Below, in pieces: positions 47,690 through 57,625 of a stretch of 64,000 nt of DNA (position 1 is the first letter of the stretch; each line of letters starts with the position of its first letter). Position numbers and translations under genes: made by a program. The stretch comes from Icerya purchasi. Lineage: Eukaryota; Arthropoda; Insecta; Hemiptera; Monophlebidae. The stretch covers positions 558,340,374-558,404,373 of the forward strand of contig CM077115.1 in NCBI GenBank assembly GCA_039619475.1, given 5' to 3'. The notes beneath the pieces are model-generated. The model ran no database searches. It was not told the DNA's origin and worked only from the letters and a program-made list of their open reading frames with translations.

Positions 47690-48260
47690 CGGTATTTTTT
47701 TTAACTATTTTATTTCACAGTTTTTAGTGTAAATATTTTTTCACTGATAATACGGATAGAGCAACACCTAAAATGATGTTATTTTCCGCATTATATAAAG
47801 CTGGATATTGGTTTAGGAGTAATGTTCAAAATCCGTCAGTACTAAGTTTGTCAATCTCGCTTTGAGGGTTTCAAATTCATTATCTGTAGTTGAATCTACA
47901 CGTTTCCATGTGGTAAGTAACATTAATAATAATTTATAAGCTTGCTTTCATCGCCTTTTTCATTTAAAAAAATTTGAAGTGGTGTCATGTATTCCCTGAA
48001 TTCTAATAAAAATTATTTAAATTTTTGGCACATTTTTATCTGGTCACATTAAGAAGCACAGAAAGTATATCTCTAAGGCGACTTCTTTTTTTAACGCTTA
48101 CTTTAACGACTACTCTGTCGGTACTCACCGATACTCACCGATACTCACCAAAACTCGTATGAGACCCCCGCTGGCTGATATCATTTTTAATAGACAAAGA
48201 ATCATTCGAATATCATTGCATATGGTTAACAGTTATAGTGTTGAGATACGTAATATTTCC
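47690..48260 (+). repeat. dispersed repeat family C, copy 2
   Basis: Uninterrupted counterpart of the split copy at 34240-35530. It contains ATAAAGCTGGATATTGG near 47800, CTTCTTTTTTTAACGCTTAC near 48080 and GAATCATTCGAATATCATTG near 48198. It also has a short tandem TACTCACCGA repeat at 48120-48150 that is absent from copy 1. Confidence 0.5.
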
Positions 48261-48674
48261 TTCAGTGCTGATCTTGTGAATGGCGCTTTAGGAGTCTCAA
48301 ATATTCATTATCTTTTTTTGAATCTGCAATTATCCGTGCTAACTAATATTGATAATACCTTAGTAGTTTGTCTTTTTAAAAATTATTTTTTTTCACATCC
48401 CCCCCCCCCCATCCGGTTAATATTGATAACATTTCCAATCAATCGTGTTTGTTATATTACTGAAAAGTCTAAGGAGACCGTATTTTTTCATATTGTTCGA
48501 TGACTGCTCAGTCCGTGTTCACGACATTCATCGATCTTACATGGTACCGCCACTACTGATACATTTTCGAATAAACTAAGAATCCTCCAAATTTATCTAT
48601 ATAGGGGCACAAATTATACGCGAACAAACATAAAAGAGAAACGTACGCGACAAACACATACTCACCTCTTTTGG

Positions 48675-49310
48675 AAATTGGTAAAAAAACAATAAAACTT
48701 ATTTAAGAAGATGGACAGTTTATATTTGTGGAAAATTAAAAAGCAATAATAAACAGATAATTGTAGTGATGAAACTTACGGAACTTTCGGAACTTTCAGA
48801 AATAATACTCGATCAGTGCCTATTAAATATTTTGGCAAAGAAGACAGATTTATGGTCGATACCGCAGAACATAGCTTCATAATGTAGACGTAGTGTTAAA
48901 TTACTGCATAATCGTAGTATTACATATAATTATGGAAAAACCGTTATATCATAAATAATGTTTCAGTAATAATATTTGCTAATTTCTTTTTTTTTAAAAT
49001 ATTTTTGGATACGAAATTTAGTAAATATATTATTAGTAACGCCTTATTAAAAAAAAAAAAAAAAAAAAAATAGATTTCATTAGAACATTTTAAGAATTAA
49101 AATTGCAGAGAAATGATTGAACTATTAGTACTAATAGCTGCTACTGGAAATATTATTTACGTTCACATTTTTAATCACCGCCAAATATTAGAGTTTACTC
49201 TGAGACTGACTGCATTTGTTTTAATTATTACTTCAGTAATATAGGCCTAAAAGAAAGGAAAATTAAATGATTAAATCTTCAGTGAATTTAATCGTAAGTA
49301 TTTCTATAAA
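48675..49310 (-). repeat. dispersed repeat family B, minus copy
   Basis: Reverse-complement relative of 40600-41165; see that entry for shared blocks. The poly(A) at 49050-49070 sits at the position of the (TA)n tract in the other copy. Confidence 0.65.
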
Positions 49311-49328
49311 TAACTTATAAATATTCTA

Positions 49329-49960
49329 GTGGGGGCTACTAATTGGCCGGTAATTCCGTATCCTTCTTTATCACCTTTTTTATATATTAGTATAATTTCC
49401 GCGCTGTTCAATTTTTCCGGGACTTTTCCTTCTTTTAAGCACTTGTTAAATAACGTGGCCAGGTATTTATTTATTTTTACCCCGCATAATTTAATAACTT
49501 CTATTAAGACTCCATCTTCACCTAAGGCTTTGTTATTCTTTTGCGTCTTTATCGCTCTTTCTACCTTGTGTTCAGTGATTGGTGGATCAAATTATCGAAA
49601 GTGACTTCATATTCTTCCTCTATTTCCATCACATCGTCATATATTTTTTTTATAGAAGTCTCCTTTGATTTTTACAATTTGTTTTGATATTTTTGATAGT
49701 GTTACTATGATCGTCTTTTATTCCTGTTATTTTTATATTTCCCTACTCTTAAGTTATTTCGCAGTATTTTCGTGCTTCTATTCGTTTCATTTATTGTCCT
49801 TGTATTATATTTCCCGATATCCTGTCTAATATTTTTCTGTACTGTTTTGCACAGCTCTATATATTCCGTTTGGCTTCGTTTGCGACTGTACTTTGAAGTT
49901 GCGTCTTTTAGCCATGAGGTCTGTCAGTTGACCGAAGGTGGAACTCGTGTTTAGGATATT
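49329..49960 (-). pseudogene. LINE ORF2 relic: endonuclease-RT linker and RT fingers
   Basis: The minus-strand translation gives, in order, MAKRRNFKVQ, ELCKTVQKNIRQDIGKYNTR, then PPITEHKVERAIKTQKNNKA, LGEDGVLIEVIKLCGVKINK, YLATLFNKCLKEGKVPEKLN and AEIILIYKKGDKE. These are the linker after the endonuclease (RRxLK, ELxKxIRKxIRxDI) and the first reverse-transcriptase block (KxxKAxGxDGIxxExIKxxG, LFNxCLxxGxxPxxWxxAxIILIxKKGDK). The fragment breaks off after the KKGDK motif. Frameshifts are present. It is the complementary half to the type of reverse transcriptase at 42.2 kb, but not the same copy. Confidence 0.7.
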
Positions 49961-51540
49961 TGCGACATTGGCTAGAATAGTTCATCAAAGGATATCTTTC
50001 ACGGAGCTGTATAAAGGATTCAGGTTGCGTCGTGAATCGCTTATGTTCAGTTAGAGAGAAACATACGGAAAAGAAGAAATATATTTATGTACAATGTTTG
50101 TATATAGAGAATGTAGATTTGGAACAATTAAAACATTGACAACGAGAGATCAAGCAGTAAATTTCAACCAATAAATTAAAATGAAAAACCTGGTAGTCTG
50201 GAGATGATTAAAATAGCAAGAGATTGACTCGAAACCGGAATCCAAAAACTCATTTTGCAGTGAACGAATCCAAATTCGTGCCTTTAAATGAATCATATCT
50301 TCAGATTCGTTCAGTAACCAGCCTATGTTAGATTTGTATTCTTAATCCGCCATAACGGACGTTTTTTTTTTTTTTTTTAAATTATTAATTTCTTTGCATA
50401 AACTCAAAAACGAAAAAAAATTATCACTCTAAGCGCAGTTACCGCGATTTATATTTGGGTGCGTTTCGGTTGTTATCCTAAATGGTTTTTATTTACTTTT
50501 CTCATTCAAAAAAGCTTTTATGCTCAGTTGAGGTGCGCTATATCGGAGTCACTTTGAGTTTTACGTTTCAAACATGGCACTGGGAAACCCGGATGATTCT
50601 CTTTCGCTGTAAATGAAACATATCGGTCCGCAAATACGGAATCTAACGCTACACTATGCCTTATTAACAACTTTCACATCGTTCGGTAACAACCCCCCTT
50701 ATTATCTTATCGAATTATGCGAATTAATCTGCGTATGCTTCGCAGGTGAATTGGCACATGTATAAGCAAAAAGAAATACCTAGAAGTCCTCGAAAAATAA
50801 AAAATAAAGAATTTTTTTCTTCCTTTTACATGTCCGGAAAGAATAAAGAAATTAATTTGGTACTACATTATGTTATCATTTTTTTTTTCGTAATAGTCGT
50901 ACGAAACCATGTTTAAAGCTAATTTTCGTCTATAAACTTGTGCAAACATTATTTTTTTTTTTTTTGCCTCTCGGCATTTTTTTAATGTAAACAATTCCGA
51001 ACAGGTAGAGTTAGAAGAATATTTCTTTTTTAGTTGAAAAATTTCAAATTGAAATAAAATATCTAGTTTCGTGAAACCATTTTCGTTTTCACTGTCGCGC
51101 GGTTTTGTACATATTTTTATCAATTCTTGTTATGTCACATAAAATTTTCAGCAGAATTTTAAGAAAACATTACAAACAAACGTCTCTTCGTAAATAGAAT
51201 TCCTCTAGGTTGTTTTACAAAGTAACGTTTTACTATTGTTATTTCAATTGTTTAATTTTCTTTTTTAGGTTGAAGATTTTTCGTGCACTCGGAGCAGCAT
51301 GAATATAAAACTAAAGTCCTTGATTTGGCCCGATCAGATAATGAATGCAAATTGGGTGAGTTTTATTACTAGAAGAATTCGCTGCAAAGTCAAACATTTC
51401 CGGATACATATATTAACTTTATAGTGTAATATACCTATCGTCAAAAAGTATACAGTCTAAGGTATTTCACTAATGCGCCAAATGGTGAATTTTATTATTT
51501 ACATTACATTAAGGAAAGGAAATAAAAAATTGTTTGTAGA
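49961..51540. other. gene-free stretch
   Basis: T-rich and A-rich blocks only. No supported gene. Confidence 0.45.
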
Positions 51541-52171
51541 AATTTAATAACGAATAAATCGAAAAATCAATCAAATACATAAAAAATGACTATATTTATA
51601 CTTAAAAACTGCCGACTAGTTTGCAGGCCCGGGGCTACGGAAATATTAGGGGCCCTTTTCGGAAGTGACACAATTATCAGTTTCATAGAATAACAAAATT
51701 TTCTTTAATTTAATTTAATTATATTATTTTGAATTCAAGAATTAACACATAATTATTAATGTAAACAAAACTAAATATCATTTAGACAATGGGTAGAATT
51801 TTTAACGCCAAAAAAAAAAAAAAAAAAAAATATATATATACATATATATATATAATTTTAAACAATCAATTTTTCATCAAATTTTAACCAAAGAATTGCA
51901 TAAAAGGATAGTGTGTGTGCGTGTGTTGCGCGTGTACACACGCATACACATTCATACAGACATTTCCTAAAAATGTAGATTCCGACTCGTTATACCTTAA
52001 AACAAATTTCTGGTACGTTTTATGGAACTCGAAATTTTACTAATACGAAGAGTTTTCTCCTCTAGAAGGAAATAAAAATGGATACAAAATTATTAACAAA
52101 TAAATGTATTAAAAAATGCACTTGCTCCTGTAAAGTTAATTTTATTTATTTAAAAAAAAAAAGTTGATGTA

Positions 52172-53495
52172 CACAGTGCGTCCCGTAAGTTTTAAGACTA
52201 CGAGTATAGAATCGAAACAAGTAGAGCAATCTTCATGAAATTTTAGGAACTTCTTACTACATCCTTCTTACCCTTTCATACCAAGTTTCAAGTCGATCGG
52301 ATGATTCGTCTCGGTTTGGTGACTGTGCGCGTTACATACTGTTGGCTGTGTTGTCATAACTTTAAAATGGAAACAAATCTCGAACAACGCGCAGCGATTA
52401 AGTTTTGTTGGAAAGCGGGTAAAAGTGCGACGGAAACATTCGAAATGATGAAAGTGGCTTATGCTGAGTCTACTTTGTCTCGTGCTACTGTATTTCGATG
52501 GTTTAATTCGTTTACTTCGGGTAGAGAGTGCATCAAAGATGAAGAGAGAGGTGGGAGACCATGCACAACGAAAACAGATGAAAACATCGCTCGTGTTGCC
52601 GATTTCTTGAAGGAGAATCGAAGTGCGGGATGTAGGTTGGTAGAAGAAGAAACTGGAATCCCTAAATCCATCGTTCAACGCATTATTCGAAACAATTTAC
52701 AGAAACGGAAGATTTGCGCGCGCTTCGTTCCACATGCTCTGACAGCTGAGCAACAAGAACAACGCGTCTTTCATGCGCGAGACCTTCTCGAAATGATTGA
52801 AGCCGATCCGAATTTTCTTGAAAGCATAATTACAGGTGACGAAAGTTGGTGTTTTGCACATGACCCTGAAACGAAGAGGCAAAGTGCGGAATGGTGTGGA
52901 AAAAATTCCCCGCGACCCAAAAAATTGCGATTTCAAAAGTCCAAAGTAAAAACAATGCTTATCGTGTTCTTTGATTCAAAAGGAATTGTTCACAAAGAAT
53001 TTGTTCCTCAAGGTGTTACTGTCAATGCTGCATTCTATCAGCAAGTTCTAGATCGCCTTTGTAAAAGAATTGCGCGCGTCAGGCCGAATTTGTGGAGAAA
53101 TCGATCTTTTTTCCTGTTACACGACAACGCTCCAGCACACACCGCAGCGATTAACGTTCAGTTTTTGGCAAAAAAATCGGTTCCCGTGTTACACCACCCG
53201 CCTTATTCGCTGGATATGAGTTCACCGGACTATTTCCTGTTTCCCAAATTAAAAATGACCCTGACAGGAAAACATTTTGCATCGATTCCTGAGATTCAAG
53301 AAGTTGTGACGAGGAACCTCAACGATATTCCAAGCGACGCGTTTTTGAAAGGTATGAAAAGGTTGGAGGATCGCGCAAACAAATGTATACAGTCTAATGG
53401 AGCCTATTTTGAATAAAAATCGTGTTGAAAAAATTTTGGTATTTTTTTTTGTATAGTTTATAGACTCAGTCTCAAAACTTACGGGACGCACTGTG
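52172..53495 (+). mobile_element. full-length mariner element (1.32 kb)
   Basis: The left end CACAGTGCGTCCCGTAAG and the right end, its reverse complement, form terminal inverted repeats of about 28 bp with one mismatch. TA dinucleotides flank both ends (52170-52171 and 53496-53497), the expected mariner target duplication. The length is standard. It sits inside the hAT-type MITE and is the youngest layer of the nest. Confidence 0.92.
52367..53416 (+). CDS. mariner transposase, intact DD34D
   Basis: Cut-and-paste transposase acting in the nucleus on its own inverted repeats. The open frame runs back to 52301, but the natural start is the Met at 52367 (METNLEQRAAIKFCWKAGKS), giving 349 residues, the usual mariner length. 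The N-terminal paired helix-turn-helix region covers about residues 1-120 (the GGRP linker at about 63-66). The linker motif is FVPHALT where the family usually has WVPHEL. The catalytic triad is complete: Asp158 (ITGDESW), Asp253 (LLHDNAPAH) and Asp288 (SSPDYFLF), with 34 residues between the last two. The usual YSPDL box reads YSLDM. No stop or frameshift was found. With both termini intact it could be active or only recently silenced. Confidence 0.9.
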   Translation: METNLEQRAAIKFCWKAGKSATETFEMMKVAYAESTLSRATVFRWFNSFTSGRECIKDEERGGRPCTTKTDENIARVADFLKENRSAGCRLVEEETGIPKSIVQRIIRNNLQKRKICARFVPHALTAEQQEQRVFHARDLLEMIEADPNFLESIITGDESWCFAHDPETKRQSAEWCGKNSPRPKKLRFQKSKVKTMLIVFFDSKGIVHKEFVPQGVTVNAAFYQQVLDRLCKRIARVRPNLWRNRSFFLLHDNAPAHTAAINVQFLAKKSVPVLHHPPYSLDMSSPDYFLFPKLKMTLTGKHFASIPEIQEVVTRNLNDIPSDAFLKGMKRLEDRANKCIQSNGAYFE

Positions 53496-53784
53496 TATAT
53501 GACAAATGATAGATTAATTTTTTATAGTGAGTGTCTTTTGAGGATCCCTTTATAAGGCGGAGCCCGAGGCTGCAGCCCCCCTAGATCCCTCCTAAATCCA
53601 GGCCTGCTAGTTTCGGGTGACTACAATCCATAATCAAGACGTTAAATATTTGAAAAAATTGTTTTCAAATATTTAACGACATGATTATGGATTACAGTCA
53701 CCCGAAACTAGTCGGCAGTTTTTAAGTATAAATATATTCATTTTTTATGTATGTAATTGTGTTTTGCGATTTATTCGTTATTAA

Positions 53785-55080
53785 GTTGTAATGCGTATAT
53801 AAGTTAATATCAGATTGTGTCTAGAAAATTGTTCTACTCAATAATAGTATATAAAAAAAGATTAACGATTATTATTTATATAAAAGAAATTATTAATTAA
53901 AAATATTACGAATATCAAATGCCACATTTCGGTTACGAATATAAATCTTCATCAACGTCATTTTATGTAAACAAAGAATAAAATTAAAAAGTACGATGTT
54001 ATGTACGAAGAGCAATTTATATTATTCAAAAACATCGTAGCAAAATCATTGTTTACAAGTTCTGTGTTGTTATCCGTTGAAGTAAGAGTTCTTTACGCAC
54101 ACGTAAATCCATTGCCGATCTATCGAAAGATGCTACTCGAGTTAGATTTTCTTTTATAAAAGGGCTGGGCTTAGAACCTGCTAAAGAAAGTCGATACATT
54201 GAGCATAGACATTTTCACTATTACACACACAATGGAGTTAAAATAAATTTCTTCGAAATTAGAAAATTCGATAGTTTTTTTTCTGTTATGCAAGCTTTCC
54301 GATAACATTTTGAGCTTTGCGGTTAAAGATGTTATTTACGAAATCACTTCTATTTTAAAAGCAGTATGACACGTTCGGTAAAAAATCAAAAAAAACAGTT
54401 ACTGAAATTTGCGCAGTTTTTAAAACATTCATTTACCTACCTCAGTCGAGGTTCTTAATTGTAGGAATCGTCATGTTGCAATAAGATCTACACACCTGTA
54501 GCGGGGTTACACCATCTCATATTCCGTAGCGACATTATACAGTTTGAAAACATCGCGCTGTAAACTTCGACTTTCAACTTTTTTACGAAAAGTTACGGTG
54601 TAGCTTTTAATTTTAATCGTTCATACGACCGGCCCAGAAATTACAACAGCTGGTATTTCTGTTTTAGAATCATTTTCGAATTTGAAAACACCTTATAAGA
54701 AGAGATTAATATCATCAGTTGTTGTTATCTCGGATAGTTTCGAAAATTCCTCGTTCCCTTATTTCAAAAATATTAAAAACCTGTAAGAGCGGTATTTCAT
54801 GATTCCAACTGCATTCACTTATTTTTTCTCTTTTGAGCGCATCAATTATGAATATATTAACCGGCGAAAAGGAAAATTTTTGTATGTTTCAATGTACGAT
54901 TGTTTCCCGGACGAAACACAATTAACTCTAATCAAGTACTGTCACCAACTGCGACTTTTGTGCTTTTGTTAAAATTAAAGATGTCGCCCATCTTGCATAA
55001 TATTTACTATACAATTTCATCGCTGATGACGAAATTTTTATTACTTCGCTTTTCTTCATTTATCGTAGCGTTCTTCAACT
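53785..55080. other. region upstream of the AAA-ATPase-like frame
   Basis: AT-rich with no recognised gene. A consensus TATAAAAG lies at 54155-54162. If it is a promoter for the downstream frame, a 5' UTR of nearly 900 bp or a 5' intron would be needed; TTTCAG at 55114-55119 is a possible splice acceptor. Neither can be shown from the sequence alone. Confidence 0.25.
54155..54162 (+). promoter_or_regulatory. candidate TATA box
   Basis: TATAAAAG, an exact match to the eukaryotic TATA consensus, in a slightly GC-richer patch about 930 bp before the AAA-ATPase-like open frame. No convincing initiator is visible 25-30 bp downstream. Chance occurrence in AT-rich DNA is likely. Confidence 0.2.
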
Positions 55081-55086
55081 ATCACA

Positions 55087-56769
55087 ATGAAAATTGTAAA
55101 AAAAAAAAGAATGTTTCAGGTTTCGCGGGCAATGTCGCACCTGTTCGTGACCTATTTGTGCCGGCTAATAATCGTAAGGACCAATTTTAACGGGAAATCA
55201 ATCGGTCGGTTTAACAATCGAAAGGTAACGGAACCATTGACAACGATATTGTTAACGATTGCATTTGTTTTGGTCGCATTGTGTTCTGACGCGGTAAATT
55301 CTTCGCCCGATTCGACAACTACCGACGACGCGATAGACCAAGAACAGCTGCTGGAATATAACGTATCGTACGCTGGTATGTTCAGTAAAGCCGGCACAGA
55401 TGATTTTTATCAGTTACGCATAGTGGACGGAGTAGTTGTCGATAAAAGTTTGCTGATCGAAGAATACTTACGGGAGAAAGACGGCGTAATAGTGGTAACC
55501 AGGCCGAGGAAGTTTGGTAAAACTATAAATGCGAAGATGTTGAAATCGTTCCTGGAAATCGAAGTTGACGAGCACGGTCAAAAGTTAGAGGAAAACGATC
55601 GGATGAATCTTAGACTATTCGTTGGCGGTAAGATTGCGCTGACGGACCGGGTAACGAAAAAGTATCGCTATCTGAACGTGTCGCGATACGAATTCAGTAT
55701 GGATCGTCAAGGTAATGTGCCGGTCATCTTTTTGTCGTTCGATTCGATTGCCGGCAATAGTTCGACGGAAATTGAGTATTCCCTGCGCGCGACTATAGAC
55801 AAGCTATTTAACAGTTACAAGTATTTGGAGAAGTACGTGACGGTGGAAGAGAAATTACTGGGGCCGGCTGAAAAAGTCAACCTGAAATCGTTCCTGTCCA
55901 AAGATTATACGACCGGGCAACTGCGTGAAAGTCTTCGATTTTTGACGATAATTTTCTACAAGATATTCAGTCGGAAAGTTCATGTGATCGTCGACGACTT
56001 CGATAAGCCGGTGAACAATTTCTATGATCTATTGCTGGGAAGGAATTACGAAAGTTCGCCAAAATCATCCATGTCCGAACTGATAAACAAAACTTTCGCG
56101 TCTAAAGAACTGCAACAGGTAGTTCAGTTATTTCGGGACTTGTTCGCCAACTGCTTTGTCGATAATCAAGCCTACGAGAAAGCTTTTCTAACCGGAGTTC
56201 AAAGGTACAAAAGAGCGGATGTACTGTCTGCCATAGACGACGTCGTTCTACGCCAGTACTCGGTCTTGAGCGCGAATTTCTCCGCTTACTACGGATTCAC
56301 ACAGCACGAAGTGGACAGTCTGATAGACAATTATAACCTGGAGCGCAAAAATAACATGATCGATTACCTTTACAAAGGCTACAATATAGCCGGCAGAGAG
56401 ATGTACAATCCGTTCTCGCTAGCGCGATACTTCCAATCGTCCGGTACGGCAGAAAACTATTGGGTCCAGTCGGGAACGCCGACGCTGATCGAAAGCCTGC
56501 TGATGAACAACGACGACCATGTGAAAGAGAGATTAAGGATTCTAGCCGTCGGCGGAACTATCGTAACCAACGTCAGCGATAAAGTCACGTTTGACAATAA
56601 CCTCTACGATGGACTATTTTCCTCATTGTTACATACCGGGTACTTGACGCCGATTTCAAATATTTGCCAAGTCGGCAGCAATCGTACATGCATCGACGAG
56701 TATCAGCTCACTTTCCCGAATAACGAAGTGAAGTCAGTATTTAAAAATCCGACTAAACCTGCCACTTGA
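55087..56769 (+). CDS. AAA-ATPase-like (PF09820-type) protein, membrane-anchored or secreted
   Basis: An uninterrupted 560-codon frame and the only good non-mobile gene here. It matches the predicted AAA-ATPase family common in Bacteroidetes and other bacteria: DDFYQLRIVDGVVVDKSLLI (105-124), Walker A-like TRPRKFGKT (138-146), VPVIFLSFDS (211-220), Walker B-like HVIVDDFDKPV (299-309), AFLTGVQRYKRADVL (366-380), YGFTQHEVDSLID (402-414), YNPFSLARYF (440-449), NYWVQSGTP (457-465) and GYLTP (518-522). A hydrophobic stretch (about 50-66, LTTILLTIAFVLVALCS) is a signal peptide or anchor. The frame ends just after PNNEVKSVF, where bacterial members continue into a PD-(D/E)XK nuclease domain, so that domain is missing. 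The start is uncertain: Met at 55087, 55111 or 55132, or an upstream exon spliced at 55120. GC content is higher than the flanks. Molecular function unknown; a bacterial origin is an inference. Confidence 0.8.
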   Translation: MKIVKKKRMFQVSRAMSHLFVTYLCRLIIVRTNFNGKSIGRFNNRKVTEPLTTILLTIAFVLVALCSDAVNSSPDSTTTDDAIDQEQLLEYNVSYAGMFSKAGTDDFYQLRIVDGVVVDKSLLIEEYLREKDGVIVVTRPRKFGKTINAKMLKSFLEIEVDEHGQKLEENDRMNLRLFVGGKIALTDRVTKKYRYLNVSRYEFSMDRQGNVPVIFLSFDSIAGNSSTEIEYSLRATIDKLFNSYKYLEKYVTVEEKLLGPAEKVNLKSFLSKDYTTGQLRESLRFLTIIFYKIFSRKVHVIVDDFDKPVNNFYDLLLGRNYESSPKSSMSELINKTFASKELQQVVQLFRDLFANCFVDNQAYEKAFLTGVQRYKRADVLSAIDDVVLRQYSVLSANFSAYYGFTQHEVDSLIDNYNLERKNNMIDYLYKGYNIAGREMYNPFSLARYFQSSGTAENYWVQSGTPTLIESLLMNNDDHVKERLRILAVGGTIVTNVSDKVTFDNNLYDGLFSSLLHTGYLTPISNICQVGSNRTCIDEYQLTFPNNEVKSVFKNPTKPAT

Positions 56770-57128
56770 GATCAATTAAAATGTCCTTTAACGTATTTAT
56801 TAATAGTGTACAAATATAAAATGTATATAAATAACAATTCGGGTTTTTGAATTTTGACTCACCTCTGCCTCTTATTTAATCCATTTCTAACGTTCTCCAA
56901 TGAGAGAATCTTTCACTAATTCAATTTCTTCAGCTTTTCCCTCTTTGCCATACTCCAAAAAATATACACATACTATATTCAACCGCTTTGCTATAGTATA
57001 GTCCCTTTTAATAACAGCATTTCCTCCTCCAGATCATGTTCACACTTTTCTAATCCTATTTTAAAAAACACATCGAGGTGAAGTTTAATATTAAAATCTG
57101 ATAAACACATTATTTTTATTACTTATTC

Positions 57129-57216
57129 AATAAATCAAAGGACTTATACACTTTTATAAAATAATAATATATACTAAAATTGATAAAGTGTATATGTCTT
57201 TTGATTCATTTAATAA
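57129..57216. repeat. small inverted repeat
   Basis: AATAAATCAAAGGACTTATA at 57129 pairs with TATATGTCTTTTGATTCATT around 57190-57213; arms of about 30 bp with a few mismatches and a loop of about 25 bp. Probably a remnant of a short palindromic MITE. Confidence 0.5.
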
Positions 57217-57296
57217 AGTGAAGTTTATTCTTGAAATCGGAATAAAGTAAATTTTCTTATTAACTTCTGTATAAAAAAAGCATTGTTGATACATAT

Positions 57297-57300
57297 ATAC

Positions 57301-57353
<53 letters not shown>
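57297..57353 (+). repeat. (ACAT)n/(AT)n microsatellite
   Basis: A few ACAT units followed by about 20 AT units. Confidence 0.9.
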
Positions 57354-57356
<3 letters not shown>

Positions 57357-57363
57357 GAATAAT

Positions 57364-57593
57364 GACAAGGTCATATTTAGCCCAATCCCCACCACATTTT
57401 TTGTCCCAAAGCGTTTCATTGTAAAAAAATAAATGTAGCTGAGTAGAACACGGGACTACTTTTTTTTTTTTTTTTGTATCGAAGTTTGAAAGAATGACGT
57501 TATTAATTTTTCTCATTCTATAGAAAGTATAGAAGAAATAAAACTTGAGGTTAGGGGCTACCCTTTAGCAGGGTAGGCACGAAAGGCCGGGTT

Positions 57594-57624
<31 letters not shown>

Positions 57625-57625
57625 A
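57364..57625 (+). mobile_element. possible distant relative of MITE family A
   Basis: It shares TTTTTGTCCC, then the order ACGTTATTAATTTTTCTCAT, AAAGTATAGAAGA and GGCTACC/AAAGGCCGGGTTTATATATA with the internal part of the copies at 17.1 and 30.6 kb (ACGTTGTAAATTTTGATCAT, AAAGTATAGAAGA, AAAATGGCCAGGTTTTATATA). No terminal repeats were found. Confidence 0.35.

Larger units (their letters stand above)
51624..53606. mobile_element. hAT-type MITE nested in the palindromic MITE
   Basis: It begins CAGGCCCGGGGCTACGG and ends CCTAAATCCAGGCCTG, so its terminal inverted repeats share CAGGCC.GG. It is flanked by CTAGTTTG (51616-51623) and CTAGTTTC (53607-53614), an 8-bp target duplication with one mismatch; the mirror arm of the host palindrome shows CTAGTTTC was the original. 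Apart from the mariner inside it has no coding sequence, leaving an element of about 0.66 kb. Confidence 0.7.
51544..53784. mobile_element. palindromic MITE carrying nested insertions
   Basis: With the insertion at 51624-53606 and one target copy removed, the flanks form a palindrome of about 270 bp: TTAATAACGAATAAATCG at 51544 pairs with CGATTTATTCGTTATTAA at 53767, AAAACTGCCGACTAGTTT at 51605 pairs with AAACTAGTCGGCAGTTTT, and TTCAAATATTTAACG near 53663 closes the hairpin. It has no coding capacity. It is the oldest layer of a three-layer nest. Confidence 0.75.
56770..57360. other. 3' flank of the AAA-ATPase-like frame
   Basis: No canonical AATAAA directly after the stop; TATAAATAA at about 56824 could serve. 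A small hairpin and an (AT)n tract are listed separately. No other gene. Confidence 0.4.

Noticed and set aside
52268..53491. Minus-strand frames across the mariner element
   Set aside because: They are opposite-strand shadows of the transposase reading frame.
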